From positions 88,897,004 to 88,961,003 of the forward strand of contig NC_133653.1 in the NCBI RefSeq assembly GCF_009905375.1: a DNA stretch of 64,000 bases, read 5' to 3'. This document shows positions 11,230 through 25,757 of the stretch, in pieces; positions within the stretch are counted from its first letter, which is position 1, and each line of letters starts with the position of its first letter. The notes under the pieces were generated by a model that was given only the letters and a program-made list of their open reading frames with translations, had not been told where the DNA came from and did not search any database. The translations under genes were made by a program, and so were the position numbers. This DNA is from Apium graveolens. Lineage: Eukaryota > Streptophyta > Magnoliopsida > Apiales > Apiaceae.

Positions 11230-14200
11230 TCATGTAGTCAAACAGTCTTCCCAGGTTCCATACTTTGAGCTGAAAGTTCCGCCACCACTCTGCTGTGCAT
11301 ACTCAGATATGACAGCACGAGCACAAATGTCCCACGTCTTTGCTATTTCCCCAATCGACATGGGCTGTGAAAGGCTTCGAAGCGAGATGCTAAATTTCGA
11401 CCTTGCCTTCATTGAAAGATCTTCATAATCCTTGCTGAGAAAGAAAACACAGAATAGTAAGATTTAGTGCTCAGGGCAGGGTATAGTGTTTTCTACTCTC
11501 TGAACACTAAAAAGTTCTAAACAGTGAAGTGATAAGCAGGCACACTACTTCCATTGGTATAACAATCAAATGCTACCTTTTAACCATCTAATCTGCTGTT
11601 GGTTAATGAAACTAAACCAATCCCAGAAAGATTAATAGGAATACCACCTACTAAGAGTTAATGATAAAGGCAACCCAAAATACACAAATAACTAAAAAAG
11701 TTCTATTTGTTTCACAAATATCCCAAATAAGCGATGATGGGTGCCGGGGCACACTTCAACATTTGTTTCATGTATGTTAAATCACCAAGATACTGATGCC
11801 ATTTCAATTTGAGAGCTCTATCACTATTTTAAGATGAAAAAAATATGAAGATGAAACATACAACACCCGACTCAGTGCCGTGCTATATAAATCAATTATC
11901 TGACAGCTATTTTCAACGATCAGTGAAGGAGAGGGGATGTTAATAGAAATATTAAAAACAAAGAGGCTTAGGGCAAAGAACTTATTACTCAACGGACCCT
12001 TGAGAAAAAATTACTGTGAGGAGGAGAATTGCTGAGCGTATCACTGACAAAATATTTCATATGTAGTACCGAATTTTATGTACCTCGGTGACTTCAAGAT
12101 AAAGAAAAACACGACTATTATAAAGAAAATGCAGGCAAAAAATGCTAAAAAATATTTAACGACATACAAGTTCCTATTATTCGTACCTGACTTCAACCGG
12201 AAACTTGTCTAAAAGAATCGGGCTACAATTTGGATAATTTCTGGGAACAAGCAATCTCAAGGGCTGAATTGGTGACTGTAGCAAAAGAAATACTTTGTCA
12301 GAAAAGCTAAAATAATGCCTTACAGGTCCTTGAAAACACAACTTATAAATCAGCACAGAAAGGAAGAAGACAACTTATCAGGATTGAACATTACCATTTG
12401 GGAGGAAACATACTGCGACTTTAAGTTTGGACTCAGAGCTACTGCACTATAAGAACACTTCACCATAGTTCCTTCACCGCCTTCTTTAGCTGCAGCCATT
12501 GCAGTTGGATCTGCATCTTCATCACTGATATCTACCACAGTATCTATAAGTCGAGAATTTATCTCCTTCATTTCTTCAAACAGAGCCTGATTAGCCTGTC
12601 ACCAAAAGAAGAAATTATATGTTACAGAACAAGCACATATAGGCCAATTTGATATGCCGACTCAGCAGTTGATATTAGAATACATATATATCAATACAAT
12701 TAGGCAATTATCCTACATCAGTATTTGGCACTGCATAGAATGCACACAATATCCTCAATGGTTGAACACATTCAATATTTTAGTAGCAGCTAGCAGCTAC
12801 GAAACAAACATGCTATCAGAAGCTGCATAGATGTCTGAAAATAATAAACTAAACATCTAAAAAAATGGTCAGTCAGGTAAGCGACTAGGCATATAGGTAA
12901 GCGACTAAGCACAAAATATAACACAAATACATATACATTATGATGTACATACCAGGCAAATAGGCAATACAGACATTTAAAGTACTTAAGCATAATTACA
13001 TTAGCATTAGCACTCAAATGATTGAACTGAGACAGCATATCAAGGACTAATCCAGAATAATCACATTAAAAAATTAAGATTTTATACTACAAAAATTCCG
13101 AAAGGAAACCAAGTTTACATGTTTGAAATTCTCCTGTTCACAAGTTGAAAATTTAAAAGATTAAATCTTCGGAAAACAAAAGGTAATTATATATAACACA
13201 TACAGTAAGATTAAGAAAAGACAAGTAATATTTAAAATAACCTTTAATAAATTTGAAACTTTTTTTATTTCAATCTTTTTTATGGTAAAATCGATCTTTG
13301 TAAAAGTAGGCAATTACATAATTTTGAAAAACTAAAAAAAATCAAATAATTGATAATATTATTTTAATAAATTAATTCTATCATGTCATGTTTTTAATTT
13401 TTTTCAGGCTTCACGTTATTCTTAAAAGCTTACTTTTTTCAATTAAATAAATAATTATTCATATTTCATTATTATAATCTTGAACTGGGCCCGATCTATT
13501 AATGTTACAACTGATAAATAAATATACAAATTTATCTATCCAATTACTTTTGCAAACTTCAAGCACACAAAGTGCTCACTTTTGATAGTTCAGGTACAAA
13601 AATTGTATATTTTCATTATTCTAGTATACAAAGAGTAATAAATTTGACAAACTTAGGATATTTTAACCGCAGTACACAAATTACTTGTTCTTGCAAAGTC
13701 AGGTACACAAAGTACACTATTGATAGTTCAGGTACACAGTGCAAAAATTGCATAGAGGAGGTCCATAAGTGCATTTTACTCTAATTGAAACATCAAACTT
13801 GAACAGTCTGTTAAATCAACAAATTCTACACTAGCCGAACACTAGGTATGTAGTAATATGTAATGGAACACCTGCAACAAAAATCTGTAAGTTGTGTGTT
13901 TCTGCTTATAGTGAGAACAGCAGATTTCACTTTTTTTTAAATCTTGAGGTTTAGATTGTTGTCCCGATTTAAACATTCTTAAAATATACTTACGAAGATG
14001 TTTTTTGTCAGGATCTGCACAGTGTTTCTAGTACTATTGCTGTGTTAGTATTACTGTTAGTAGTAATTAGTGGAAGGGTAGTTCTGTTTTTTCATTTCAA
14101 GGAGTTTGTTACATTTCAATCAAGGTTTATAAATACTTGTATCCTGAGGTGTTGAAACTATTATCAGAAAAAGGAAATCAGTTTTCCACCAATCTCTTTC

Positions 14201-17200
14201 TCTCTTTAGATCTGTTTAATAATCATAGACAAAAAGATTGAACTGTCAGAGAATGTGTGTTATCTTTCTCATTGAAAAGTGTCCCTTTATACAGTAGGAG
14301 TCCTAGCTAATTACAGGAAAATTAGATGCTAAAAAACTAGCTAATCACATGCTAATTACAAGCTATCCTCTCATATACAACTAATTAGTTAGTCAATCAA
14401 TCAAAGCACAGTATATGCATCAATAATCACACAATATATGCTTTCAAATATTCAAATAATTCAGTAATGAACCAAAATGAAGGAAGGCCTTTGCTGTTAT
14501 ATACTCAAACAAGAAAGAAAAGTAAGGACAAAAGGGTAACTTCAGCTGGAAATGGAATAACGGGTCAACAGTTAAGTCAAGGGGCAAAAGGGAGAATACA
14601 GTAAAGGAGCAGGGGCAAAAGGGACTTTGTGCAGTTGGACAAAAGGGGGGGAAGTGCGTAGGGTTTCATCTTATCGATTGGCATTTGTGTTGTTTAGTAG
14701 TTGGAGAGAATTGGGCCTCTCGAAAGTCCAACAATCTATCTTTCAATTGTAAACCTCGTTAATTATCATTGTTAGTTGAGATTGTTTTTCAGTTATTATC
14801 TTGTTGAATTAAGTAAAACATTGCAAAGTGGTATCAGAGCACTTCGTATCCGATGGGGCCACCAACGACGGCACAGCGGTTGGATATGGTGGAGGAGAAG
14901 CTATTGTTAGTTGAGGAATCGTTGAAGGAGATGGTCACTAAGACTGTAGAGAAAGCTATGGAAGCTATGAGGCACTCGTTGACAGAGGTATTGATGGAGG
15001 GACAAGGAGCAGCCAATCAAAAGATGGGGGCGGAGTTTGAAGCGATGTCTGGCCGCCTCGAGGGTAGAATCAACCGCAGCCGAGAGTACCACGAGTCACT
15101 CATCAATACTATGCGTAACGAGCAGATCAAATTCCAATCTGAGGTACGCTCTACACTCACGAACCTACAGTCCTTTCAAGCCCCTGTCCCAGACAAAATC
15201 GATGCAAGTGTGAATAAACATGGGTAATCAGTGGAAACATTGGGGCTAACTCCGTTGGGGAAGTTGGAGATGAATGGAGGGTTTGGGGTTCGTGGCACAC
15301 AAGGAGGGAGTGTAGCCGGTGGTGGATCTGGTGGAGGTCCGGGGGGAAATTACAGTGGATACGGTGGGATGGGCAGTATGAGTGGAGGCAATGGGAACTG
15401 GAGGTATAGAAAATTGGATATGCCCATTTTCGATGGCGTTGATCCAGATGGCTGGATATTGAGAGTGGAGCGGTATTTTTCTTTTTACCGGTTGTCGGAG
15501 GAAGAGATGTTAGAGGCGGTGATAGTAGCTTTGGATGGGGATGCGTTACGGTGGTATCAATGGGAAAATAAACGACACCCATTACGACGATGGGCAGATT
15601 TGAAGGTGTTTATACTACGACAGTTTAGGCCTAGTAACGGAGGATCGTTATATGAACAATGGCTAGCTACTGCTCAAACAACCACAGTTAACGAGTATAA
15701 ACGCAAGTTTATTGAGACTGCAGCTCCACTCGAGCAAGTGTCGGAAGAGATGCTGTTAGAGCATTTTGTTAATGGAGTGAGGTTGCTACATCCCATGTGC
15801 CTGGAACAAGCCATGGAGCAAGCAGTAAGGGTAGAGGAGAAATTAAAGGTGATTGGATATCGAAGGATGGGGCTAAGTCACATCAAGACAGGGGCATTGT
15901 CGTTGTACAACAGTGGGTCGTCTACAGTATCCCCGTATTCAGGAATACAACCCTCTAGTCCCACACTGACCAGGGCTTGGAGTGCAAGATCGTCTACGAC
16001 TCAGGCATCGGTCCAACCTCCCAGGACGGTGACCACTAGAGGTTAAAAGGTTGACGGAAAGGGAGCTCCAGGAAAAAAGAGTCAAGGGGCTTTGTTACAG
16101 ATGTGATGCGAAATGGATGGTGGGACATAGATGTGCTAAACGAGAGCTGAGTGTGATGCTGATTGAGGAGGAAGAAGGAGAGGTAGAAGGTGAAGGTCCG
16201 GACAGCCCACAATCACCGCCCGGAGAGTTGTTAACAGAGGTCTCGTTAAATTCAGTAATAGGGCTTTCCAACCCGAAGACAATGAAGTTAAAAGGGCTGC
16301 TCGGGGATCACGAAGTTGTGGTGATGATCGACCCGGGAGCCACACACAACTTCATATCATTAGCCACGGTGGATAGGGCATGAGTTAAGGTCACGAATTC
16401 AGGTAGTTTCGGTGTATCATTGGGGAATGGTGAACCTATGAAAGGGGACGGAGTATGTAAAGACGTATTGTTACAACTAGATGGAGGAGTAGAGGTAAGG
16501 GAGGATTTTTTGCCACTAAAACCGGGAAGCACGGATGTCATCTTAGGCATCCAATGGTTGGAAAAGCTGGGGATGGTACTCACTAACTGGAAAACACAGG
16601 TTATGAAGTTCGAGATGGAGGGTGAGCCTGTTACACTGGTGGGAGATCCAACACTGGTCCGATCTCAAATTTCATTGAAGGCACTGTTGAGAGGTATAAA
16701 AAAACATGGTGGTGGCTACTGGGTGGAATGCAGCCGCATAGAGGCCACGGTACAGGACAGTGGTAACTGCACTGGGAAAGATCCAGAATTCTTAACAGAG
16801 GTGTTGGCCAAGCATAACAGGGTATTTGAGGACCCAGTAGGACTCCCTCCCAGCCGGAACCGAGAACATGCCATTGTGTTGAAAGATGGAAACAATCCCA
16901 TCAGTGTTCATCTGTATCGATATCCCCAATCACAAAAAGATGAAATTGAAAAGCTAATCCGAGAGATGCTTGAGGTGGGAATCATCAAACCTTCAACTAG
17001 TCCATTCACTAGCCCTGTGCTTCTAGTAAAAAAAAAGGACGGTTCATGGAGATTTTGCATCGATTACCAGGCTCTAAATAAAGAAATTGTGCCGGACAAA
17101 TTGCCCATTCCCGTAATCGGCGAATTATTGGATGAATTACACGGGGCTGTGGTATTCTCAAGGCTGGATTTACGAGCCGGGTATCACCAGATTTTGGTTA

Positions 17201-20200
17201 AGCCCGAAGATACGCACAAGACGGCCTTTCGCACCCATGACGGCCATTATGAATTCTTAGTCCTACCATTTGGATTAATGAATGGTCCAGCAACGTTCCA
17301 ATCATTGATGAACGATTTTTTCCGCCCTTACCTACGCAGATTCGTCTTGGTTTTTTTCGACGATATCCTTGTGTATAGCAGCAGTTTGGAGGAACACCAA
17401 CAACACTTAAATACCGTTCTGGAGGTATTAGGCTGTCAATCTTTGTTTGTGAATCGGAAGAAATGTGAGTTCGGAAAGACTACTATCGGATATTTGGGAC
17501 ATGTAATATCTGCACAAGGGGTGGAGGTGGATCGAGAAAAGGTCCAAGCAATGTTGGAATGGCCACCACCACAGAATTTATGCGAGTTAAGGGGCTTTCT
17601 TGGATTGACGGGCTACTATCGTAAGTTTGCGGCAAACTATGCCCAGATTGCGCATGCCCAGATTGCGCAGCCATTGACCGAACAGTTAAAAAAGATAACT
17701 TCGGGTGGACTGCAACTGCTATGGAAGCGTTTGACAGGTTAAAAGCAGCTATGATCAGCCCACCCGTGCTAAGAATGCCAGATTTTCAGCAAACGTTTGT
17801 GCTTGAAACAGACGCATCCGGTTATGGCGTTGGCGCGGTACTAATGCAGATGGGCAGACTCATAGCATATTTCAGCAAACTATTGGGAGTAAATGCAAGA
17901 CAGAAGTCCGTGTATGAAAAGGAACTGATCGCGATTTGTCTCGCCGTGCAAAAGTGGAAACCATATTTGTTGGGTAGACACTTCATAGTGCGATCCGACC
18001 AACAAAGCTTGTGATTCTTGATGCAACAAAGGGAAGTAAACCCACATTATCAAAAGTGGGTCACCAAATTGCTGGGTTATGATTTCGAAATCCAATTTAA
18101 GGCAGGGGCTTCGAATAAAGTCGCTGATGCACTGTCTTGAAAGCAAGTGGGAGAGGTGATTCTGAATACGCTAGTGACTACCAGTGGTGTCATGGGAGCT
18201 GTTAGAGAAAGAAATGGAGGGTGATAAGGAATTACAGCGTATCAGATCAGAAGTAGAAACAGAAGTCAGGCAGCATAAACGTTTCTCTGTGGTGGACAAA
18301 CGCCTACTGTATAAAGGGAGGTGCGTCCTGCCCCGAAAATCCCAACTGATCCCTAAACTGATGTATGAGTACCATGATGCAGCTATGGGGGGCCATTCCG
18401 GGGAAGTCAAGACGTACTTAAGAATGGCTACAAACTGGTTCTGGATGGGGATGAGGCAAGACATCAAGTTGTATGTGCAGAAATGTCAAGTGTGCCAACA
18501 ACAAAAGGTTTCCCAACAACTTCCAGCAGGGCTACTGCAGCCTCTTCCAATTCCGACGATGGTGTGGGAGGATGTGTCCCTCGATTTCGTAGAAGGATTA
18601 CCACTGTCTCACGGGTATAATACCATTTTGGTGGTAGTCGATCAGTTTTCAAAGTACGCCCATTTCATTGGGTTAAGGCATCCGTTTGATGCATTTACGG
18701 TGGCAGCAGTATTTATGAAAGAAGTAGTACGTTTGCATGGTTTTCCCGCGTCAATTGTATCGGATCGGGACCGAATTTTTTTAAGCACATTTTGGAATGA
18801 GTTATTTAAACTTCACGGGACAGTTTTGAAGAGCACTGCCTACCACCCGCAAACGGACGGGCAGACGGAGATTGTGAATAAGAGTCTTGAGACATACTTG
18901 CGCTGTTTCATTGGTGATAAGCCGAAGTCATGGGCTAAGTGGCTGCCCTGGGCCGAATTTTCCTATAATTCGCACCACATTGTTCTACTAAGGTTAGTCC
19001 TTTTAAGGTAATTTATGGGCGTGACCCTCCCCATATTGTGAGGCTGGTGAAGGGGTGTACCCCCGTGGATAGTTTGGATGAGTTTCTGCAAGAACGTGAT
19101 GCTGTGCTAGATGAATTGCATTTTCAGTTATTGAAGTCCCAGCACATTATGAAAGTAGCCGCTGACAATCGTAGAAGAGATGTCGAGTTTTTGGCAGATG
19201 ACTTGGTGTATTTGAAATTACAACCTTACCGGCAACAGTCACTGGCTAGAAGACCATTCGAAAAGTTGGCAGCCCGTTTTTACGGACCCTTTCGCATATT
19301 GCAGCGTGTAGGACGAGTGGCCTACAAGCTGGACCTTCCCAGCCACAGTAAACTGCATCCAGTGTTTCACGTGTCACAATTAAAAAGAGCAGTGGGGACG
19401 ACTCCGGTGTCACCTACTCTCCCAGCTCAGTTAACAGCAGATTTTGAACTGATCGTCGAGCCCGAACAAGTCCTGGAAGTCCGTCAAGTGCAAACAGGGG
19501 ATGGGCCAAAACTGGAGGCTTTAATTAAGTGGAAGGACCTGCCGAATCATGAGTCTACTTGGGAAGATGTCATCACGGCAGCCCTGAATTTCCTAGGTTC
19601 CACCTTGAGGACAAGGTGGATGTTTGTGTGAGGGGTAATGTAATGAACCAAAATGAAGGAAGGCCTTTGCTGTTATATACTCGAACAAGAAAGAAAAGTA
19701 AGGACAAAAGGGTAACTTCAGCTGGAAATGGAATAACGGGTCAACAGTTAAGTCAAGGGGCAAAAGGGAGAATACAGTAAAGGAGCAGGGGCAAAAGGGA
19801 CTTTGTGCAGTTGGACAAAAAGGGGGAAGTGTGTAGGGTTTCATCTTATCGATTGGCATTTGTGTTGTTTAGTAGTTGGAGAGAATTGGGCCTCTCGAAA
19901 GTCCAACAATCTATCTTTCTTCTTTCAATTGTAAACCTCGTTAATTATCATTGTTAGTTGAGATTGTTTTTCAGTTATTATCTTGTTGAATTAAGTAAAA
20001 CATTGCAAATTCCTGGATATCAAGGAATCAGTTATGCCACAAAATATTCTTTAAGATCAGCATTTAGTTTCTTTGACACTGTTTACTCTCCCTCTCTCTC
20101 TCTCTATCTATCTATCTATAACTGAATTTTCTCTCTCTAGGGTTTACATCTCTCTATTACTATCATTTCTCACCTGTTTCTCTTGCTATTCTAGCTTATC

Positions 20201-20813
20201 TTCACTGATTCTCTACTTGTTTTACTGTTCAATTCATTTAAAAACATAGGACATATGAACAACTCAAAAAAAAACATGTCAAGGCATGACATTTATAATA
20301 TCAACCTTTTCATTTAAATAGGACTACTTTTGAGGAAAATACACTCTAAGCTAATCATAGCACAGTTCAAGAATAATTTGAAGCATCACGGCAACCCATC
20401 AAATCATATGTCTATAGTCATAATGAAGAGAAATGACTTTAAATCATAGATGAACAGAAAACTGATACCTCATTTCTTGGTTTCTTGGCAATAGATGTTG
20501 CAGTTGACTCCAAGTCAGACAACTCTGAGCCATTAAACTGCTTGAAACTATCATTCATACTGCCTGTAGAAGATACAACATCTGAAGGCATAGCAGTTGT
20601 ATAGCGCTTCATTTTTTTTGTTCCAGTTGTACCATCTTGCGAGATAAAGTTTCTTGCCTGTAGACGGCACTTGGTCATCGCAACCAAATCCTCTCCAACT
20701 GCTGCTCTTGATCCATTACCTGGAGCAGATCCTGCTACTCGATCTACCATACTAACGACTGATCCAATGTCACGAACAGAAGCAGTTAATGCATCAGCTG
20801 ACATTGACTTCAT
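11230..20813 (-). CDS. MED15: MED15 exons 8-11: conserved C-terminus split by a 7.9-kb intron
   Basis: Exon 8 (20813-20469) encodes [11 protein letters not shown] and SDLESTATS. After the large intron, exon 9 (12595-12395) resumes with [18 protein letters not shown], exon 10 (12275-12187) gives [16 protein letters not shown], and exon 11 (11434-11230) gives [16 protein letters not shown] and the final WEDCLTT before TGA. These blocks match the conserved C-terminus of plant MED15. The exon 8 donor (GAG|GTATCA) and exon 9 acceptor (GTGACAG|GC) are intact despite the transposon between them. Confidence 0.9.
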
Positions 20814-23800
20814 CTGTAAATAAAACAGTAAACATCACGATAGTTCAAGTGCAGGAACTTTTTATGCAACACATAGTAGAACCAAAACTGAATTGCACTA
20901 ACCGCTTTAAGTAAACGTTCAATAGGCTGTTCTGTAGCATTTGACTTGCCAGATGCAACTGTAGCTGGCACAGGATGATGTCCTTCTGGACTAGTAAACT
21001 CAGCCAGCAACGGTGATGCTGATATCCCAGGAGTCCCTATAGCAAGGGATTGGGCTGGCACCGATGCACCCGCTGTTTGATGGTGTCCAATATTTCCGGC
21101 ATTGGACAATGCTGAAACACCGGAATTAACTTTTTCCGATTCCCCTGGCATAGGTGAAGGAACTGATGGAGTTGAAGGAGACGGCACAATAAAAGGTGAG
21201 TTGGCAGATTGCAAAGGAGTACCAGCTTTGGTGAGAGCACTAAGCATATTTTGCTGGTCAATCTGAGGAGAAGCGTGCTGAGAAATCTGTGGTGATGCAG
21301 GCTGCAGTAGTTGCGGTGACGAAATATGAAATTGATTTGCTGGCTTCAACTGTTGATATGCTGACCTCTGACTTGCAGAATGCTGTTGCTGAAAAACACC
21401 TGATTTAACACCCAGTTGTTGTCTTATCTTCATGTCAGTAGAATCAGACATTTGATGAAGGTGTGGTGACTGGTTTGACTGCATCTGTGCTGGCTGCTGT
21501 AGCTTTGTTTGCTGAAATTGTTGCTGTTGTTGCATCATCTGTTTTTGCATAGCAATTTGTTGCAGTTGGCGCTGTTGCATATGCTTCATTTGCTGGTTTT
21601 GCATCAACTGTTCTTGCTGCTTCAGATGCTGCTGCTGCTGCTGAAGCATGTTTGAAGTTTGCTGCATAGGATTATGGTTTGCCTGTAAGGAATTCATCCC
21701 ATTTTGTGACGAAATGAGGTTTGCATTTGCCTGTTGTGCACCACTCACATTATTTTGTTGTAGAGATCCACTAGCTACTTGCTGCATTGAGTTCATAGAG
21801 TTACTCTGTCCTGGATCTAAAGCTGAACCTGGCTGTAGTGAATTTATCATATTCTGCTGTGCGTTGGGAAGCCCAGATACAGGAGAAGAAGGATTATGTT
21901 GCAAACTGGCCATAGTTTTCTGCTGCATTGTGCCCCCAGAACCTGGTAAATTCATTGATTGCATCTGGGGATTCATTTGATTATCAAGGGGTTGCAGTTG
22001 TGTCATCTGAGACTGTGGTGGTTGTGACTGCTGCATGGAGTGCATATGTTGTGGGGGAAGTGCCTGTCCTTGCTGCATCGGAGGAATAGGTTTCCGAGGC
22101 CTATTTGAATTAAGAATGCTCATAATCTGCTTTTCATATGATCCCAGTTTATCCTTGTAACCAATTTGTATATTGCTCTTGGAAACTTGTAATAATGATA
22201 TAAAACGCTCCAGCATACTCTTAAAGGCTTTAAGCTTCTCCAGTTGCGGATTCTTTCCTTGCTGCTGCTGCATATGTGGCTGTTGTTGTAGAATAGACTC
22301 ATTCTGCAGATGGAGTGAGGCATGGTAAATACATATGATATCATCAAGTTAACCGGAAAAAAATGTGTACGCCATCATCGACATTCGACACAATACTCCA
22401 AAGAAGAGACTCGTTATTGGAATTTTTCTATAGGTTGGCAAAAGAAGAAATAAAAGACAAAATCCCAAGATGGTAGTTAAGAAACATCTTAAAACACAAA
22501 AGTAAATAAAAAAAACATTACCTGATGCAATTTAGCAGCAATTTTCTGGTACATATCATTTAGATCCAAATAGTACATATCCTTCATGGCCTTTATCTGC
22601 AAGCAAAAGCTATATAGTTTCAGAAACGATCACTTAAAAGATGTTTTCATAGTAGTAGAAAGAAAAACTACAGTCCATCTGCTACTAATAGATCACATCA
22701 ATGTAATTATTACGACTGCATTGCAAATGATTACCGACCTTCTCTAAATATCCCATTACATGTGACATTTCCCTTCAAAAAGATGTTTTTTTTCAATTTG
22801 TCCAAAGTACCTTTCCCATTACTAAACTAATTCACAAATCATCTCCACACCCATTCCAATCAGTCTCAGTGACTCTTAATTTAATATATCCTCAGTAACT
22901 CACTTTGTTGGCCCTTGGCAGTTAAAGAATTTTATGCTGAACTCTAGGTCTCCTTAAATAAGTGTTCATTATTAACCATTTTAATAGGCATATGCATGTG
23001 TGTGGGTGTGGGACTCCCAAGTAACAATCATCAGCATGATATAGCATTAAACTCTTGTGAAAAGCTTAGATAGTGCTGTTAGTATTCAACGAAGTGTACT
23101 TCTTAGTCTTCTCTGCAGTATTAATATCTGCAGAACTGTGCTCTTTATAATTCAAATATTTAGTTCAAAGATGCATTACATTCTCTAAATTTAGCAAGAT
23201 AAACGGTATTTCCCAAATTTACAAAAATGATATATATAGTTATTTAATTTATCAAAGAGCGAAAGAGAGGGCACGTAAAAAAGGGAGAAGGGGGTTCATA
23301 TTTTGAAGAATTATCACTATGCAGCAACCACATATTCTACTTCCAAGTTTAATGTATGCAACCCCTATGACTCTCGACCAGACTGTGACTTGATACGCTA
23401 AACCCAGATCAGTACTTAGGGATGGCAACGGGTCGGGTTCAGATAGGGTATTATAAAATCCAAATCCAAATATTTTCGGGTTATCCAAATATGTCAGGTT
23501 TCGGATCGGATCATATATTTTGCAGATATCCAAGATTATGAATAATGTAATCATATTTAATATAATTTATACATAAAAACACCATTAGTTACATTTATAT
23601 AATAGCTAAAATTACAATACATTAATTAAGAAGAGTCAAACACATTTTTTTGCACGGGTCGACGTGGTAAGTAAAATCTAAGATACGTTAATAACATAAT
23701 ATTTAGTATTCCATCACAAAATGACTTTTTTTATCTAAATATATAAAAATAACATCTTAAATAATAAAAAATGAGATTGAATTAACGAGTTATAATTAAC

Positions 23801-25693
23801 TAAATAAGTGTTATCTTGACATTATCAACTACTACTCAAATAATATAATAAAATATGTAAATTATATCTTACATCTAAAATATTATATATTATATTATTT
23901 ATGTGTTGGGTTTTAATCGGATTTTGGGTCTGGATCGGATTTCGGATCGGGTATCGGTTCGGTATCATTGATATCCAAATCCAAATCCAAAATTTCGGGT
24001 TCGGTATATCCAAAGTTTCGGGTTTCGGATCGGGTATCCGCCAGATCGGATTAATTTGCCATCCCTATCAGTGCTGTGTTTTTTCCATTTTAAACATATA
24101 ACTAGTAAGTTCATCTTGAACGAAATCACATCTACATTACCTTTTGATATATCTCTTCTTGCCAATCTCCATTAGTTGAATCCTGGGAAGCTACAAATTA
24201 AAAAATAAAACATATATCAATATCTTCCAAAAAATCAGCCCACTACAAAATACTTCATATGGGACAAGCTCAAATTTAATTAAAAAGGCTAGATTTAGAA
24301 CATGATAAACATTTTGGCTAGTACGCAGCTTAAGTAACATTCAACCATTATTCTGTCGAGCCTTTCTAGTGCAAAATCATACTCCTGACCCCTAACATGG
24401 TGTAACTTCACTTTATTAAAATTTAGAATTTAAAAACAAATGAATTACATGACAAACTCAATGTTAACGGATCCAGATTCTAGAAGAAACATACTTCAAA
24501 TTAACAGTAGATAATAGCTAATAAGCAGATCTTCAAGAATTCAACCGAGAGCTCCATATCACGTAATACGAAAAAATGTACACATATTGTAACAGAACAA
24601 ACTTATCAGTTTCACTGACATTGTTTTATGCCATTAGATACATCAGATATATTAAAGAGGAATATTTTTAAAGAGTTGCCTAAAAGTATATTTTACACCT
24701 AGATACATAGTGTGATAAATGTATAATGTTTATTCCATGAAATTGACACTAATCTGGTGGTAAAGATTTACGGTTACCAAGGCAAGTCGATAACTGAAAG
24801 TTTTCACTTTCCCAACAAAACAATACCATATTTACATCTGTACTCTATAGATACCACTAATTTCTTAAACCTGTCTTTTCCATGAGAAAATCACTTAATT
24901 ACAGAATTGTAAAGTTCCGCTGCATCTTCAAACAGGAGAGGAGCTGAAAAAAGGTACGAGACAATTTGTAGATGCTACAAATTCCATTCACTGGCTTGTG
25001 CGAAGTAGTCTCATACTGATTTTAGCTTGTATACAACCAAGTACTGCCACAACTCTTTCTCGGCTCTCCCTAATTTATGGTAAGCGGATACAAGGTGCGG
25101 ATCTTAGAACACAGCACACACACACACACACATATATATATATGAGTGTCGGACTCAATATATTTGAAAAACTGAGATACATGAACAATTCCAAAGTTTG
25201 GACGCGAGTACAGGGATACCGTATAATTTAAATATCAATTATTTCTTTTATTAAAAATACTCTGAAACATAATTTTAGGGTATAGATATCTATTTTTTTT
25301 CACAAAAGTGACAGATTTTATAATATAAATTATACTTTAGAATATTTTATTATAATTATCATTTATTACTGCAAGAAACTTGAAAAGCATTTCACATCCA
25401 AAGTGAATTTATATGAAGAATAATATAAAATACTACAATCTCTTTTATATCCTATATAGGACATTTTTTAACATAAATATATGATACTTACCACAATACA
25501 CTACAGAAATGCATGTGGAGTATTTTAACAGTTGGCCACCATTAAGTTATTAACATAATTATACATATGTTAGATATGTCAGGATACATTGCTTTGTTCA
25601 ATAAGACGCGTCAAGTTCTTGACAACCCTTCATTATCTTCACTTGGTCCTCGTACAAAAATCATAATGGGAACACTTGTGTGTGTGTGATTGT

Positions 25694-25757
<64 letters not shown>

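Larger units (their letters stand above)
14463..20007 (+). mobile_element. Reina-like chromovirus (Ty3/gypsy) inside MED15 intron 8
   Basis: A complete 5.5-kb LTR retrotransposon bounded by the 5-bp target duplication AATTC (14458-14462 and 20008-20012). LTRs are 14463-14825 and 19639-20007. By eye they differ by about four substitutions, one 1-base indel and one short insertion. A PBS follows the 5' LTR. Internal order is gag, zinc knuckle, protease, RT, RNase H, integrase and C-terminal chromodomain-like block, which is the chromovirus order; the short LTRs and compact size suggest the Reina clade. Coding regions carry four in-frame stops and about four frameshifts, so the copy is not autonomous. 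It is antisense to MED15. Confidence 0.9.

Noticed and set aside
14030..14457. Separate copia LTR in MED15 intron 8
   Set aside because: Some phrases look LTR-like but no ends, target duplication or second copy could be found, so it is mentioned only as a weak remnant.
15157..15582. 141-codon minus-strand frame in the Reina-like gag
   Set aside because: Shadow of the Gly-rich gag linker; the gag motifs are on the plus strand.
21648..21980. Cys-rich 110-codon open frame on the plus strand
   Set aside because: It is the opposite strand of the CAG-rich MED15 exon 7; CTG/TGC repeats create Cys and Leu runs. The MED15 frame there is conserved and spliced.
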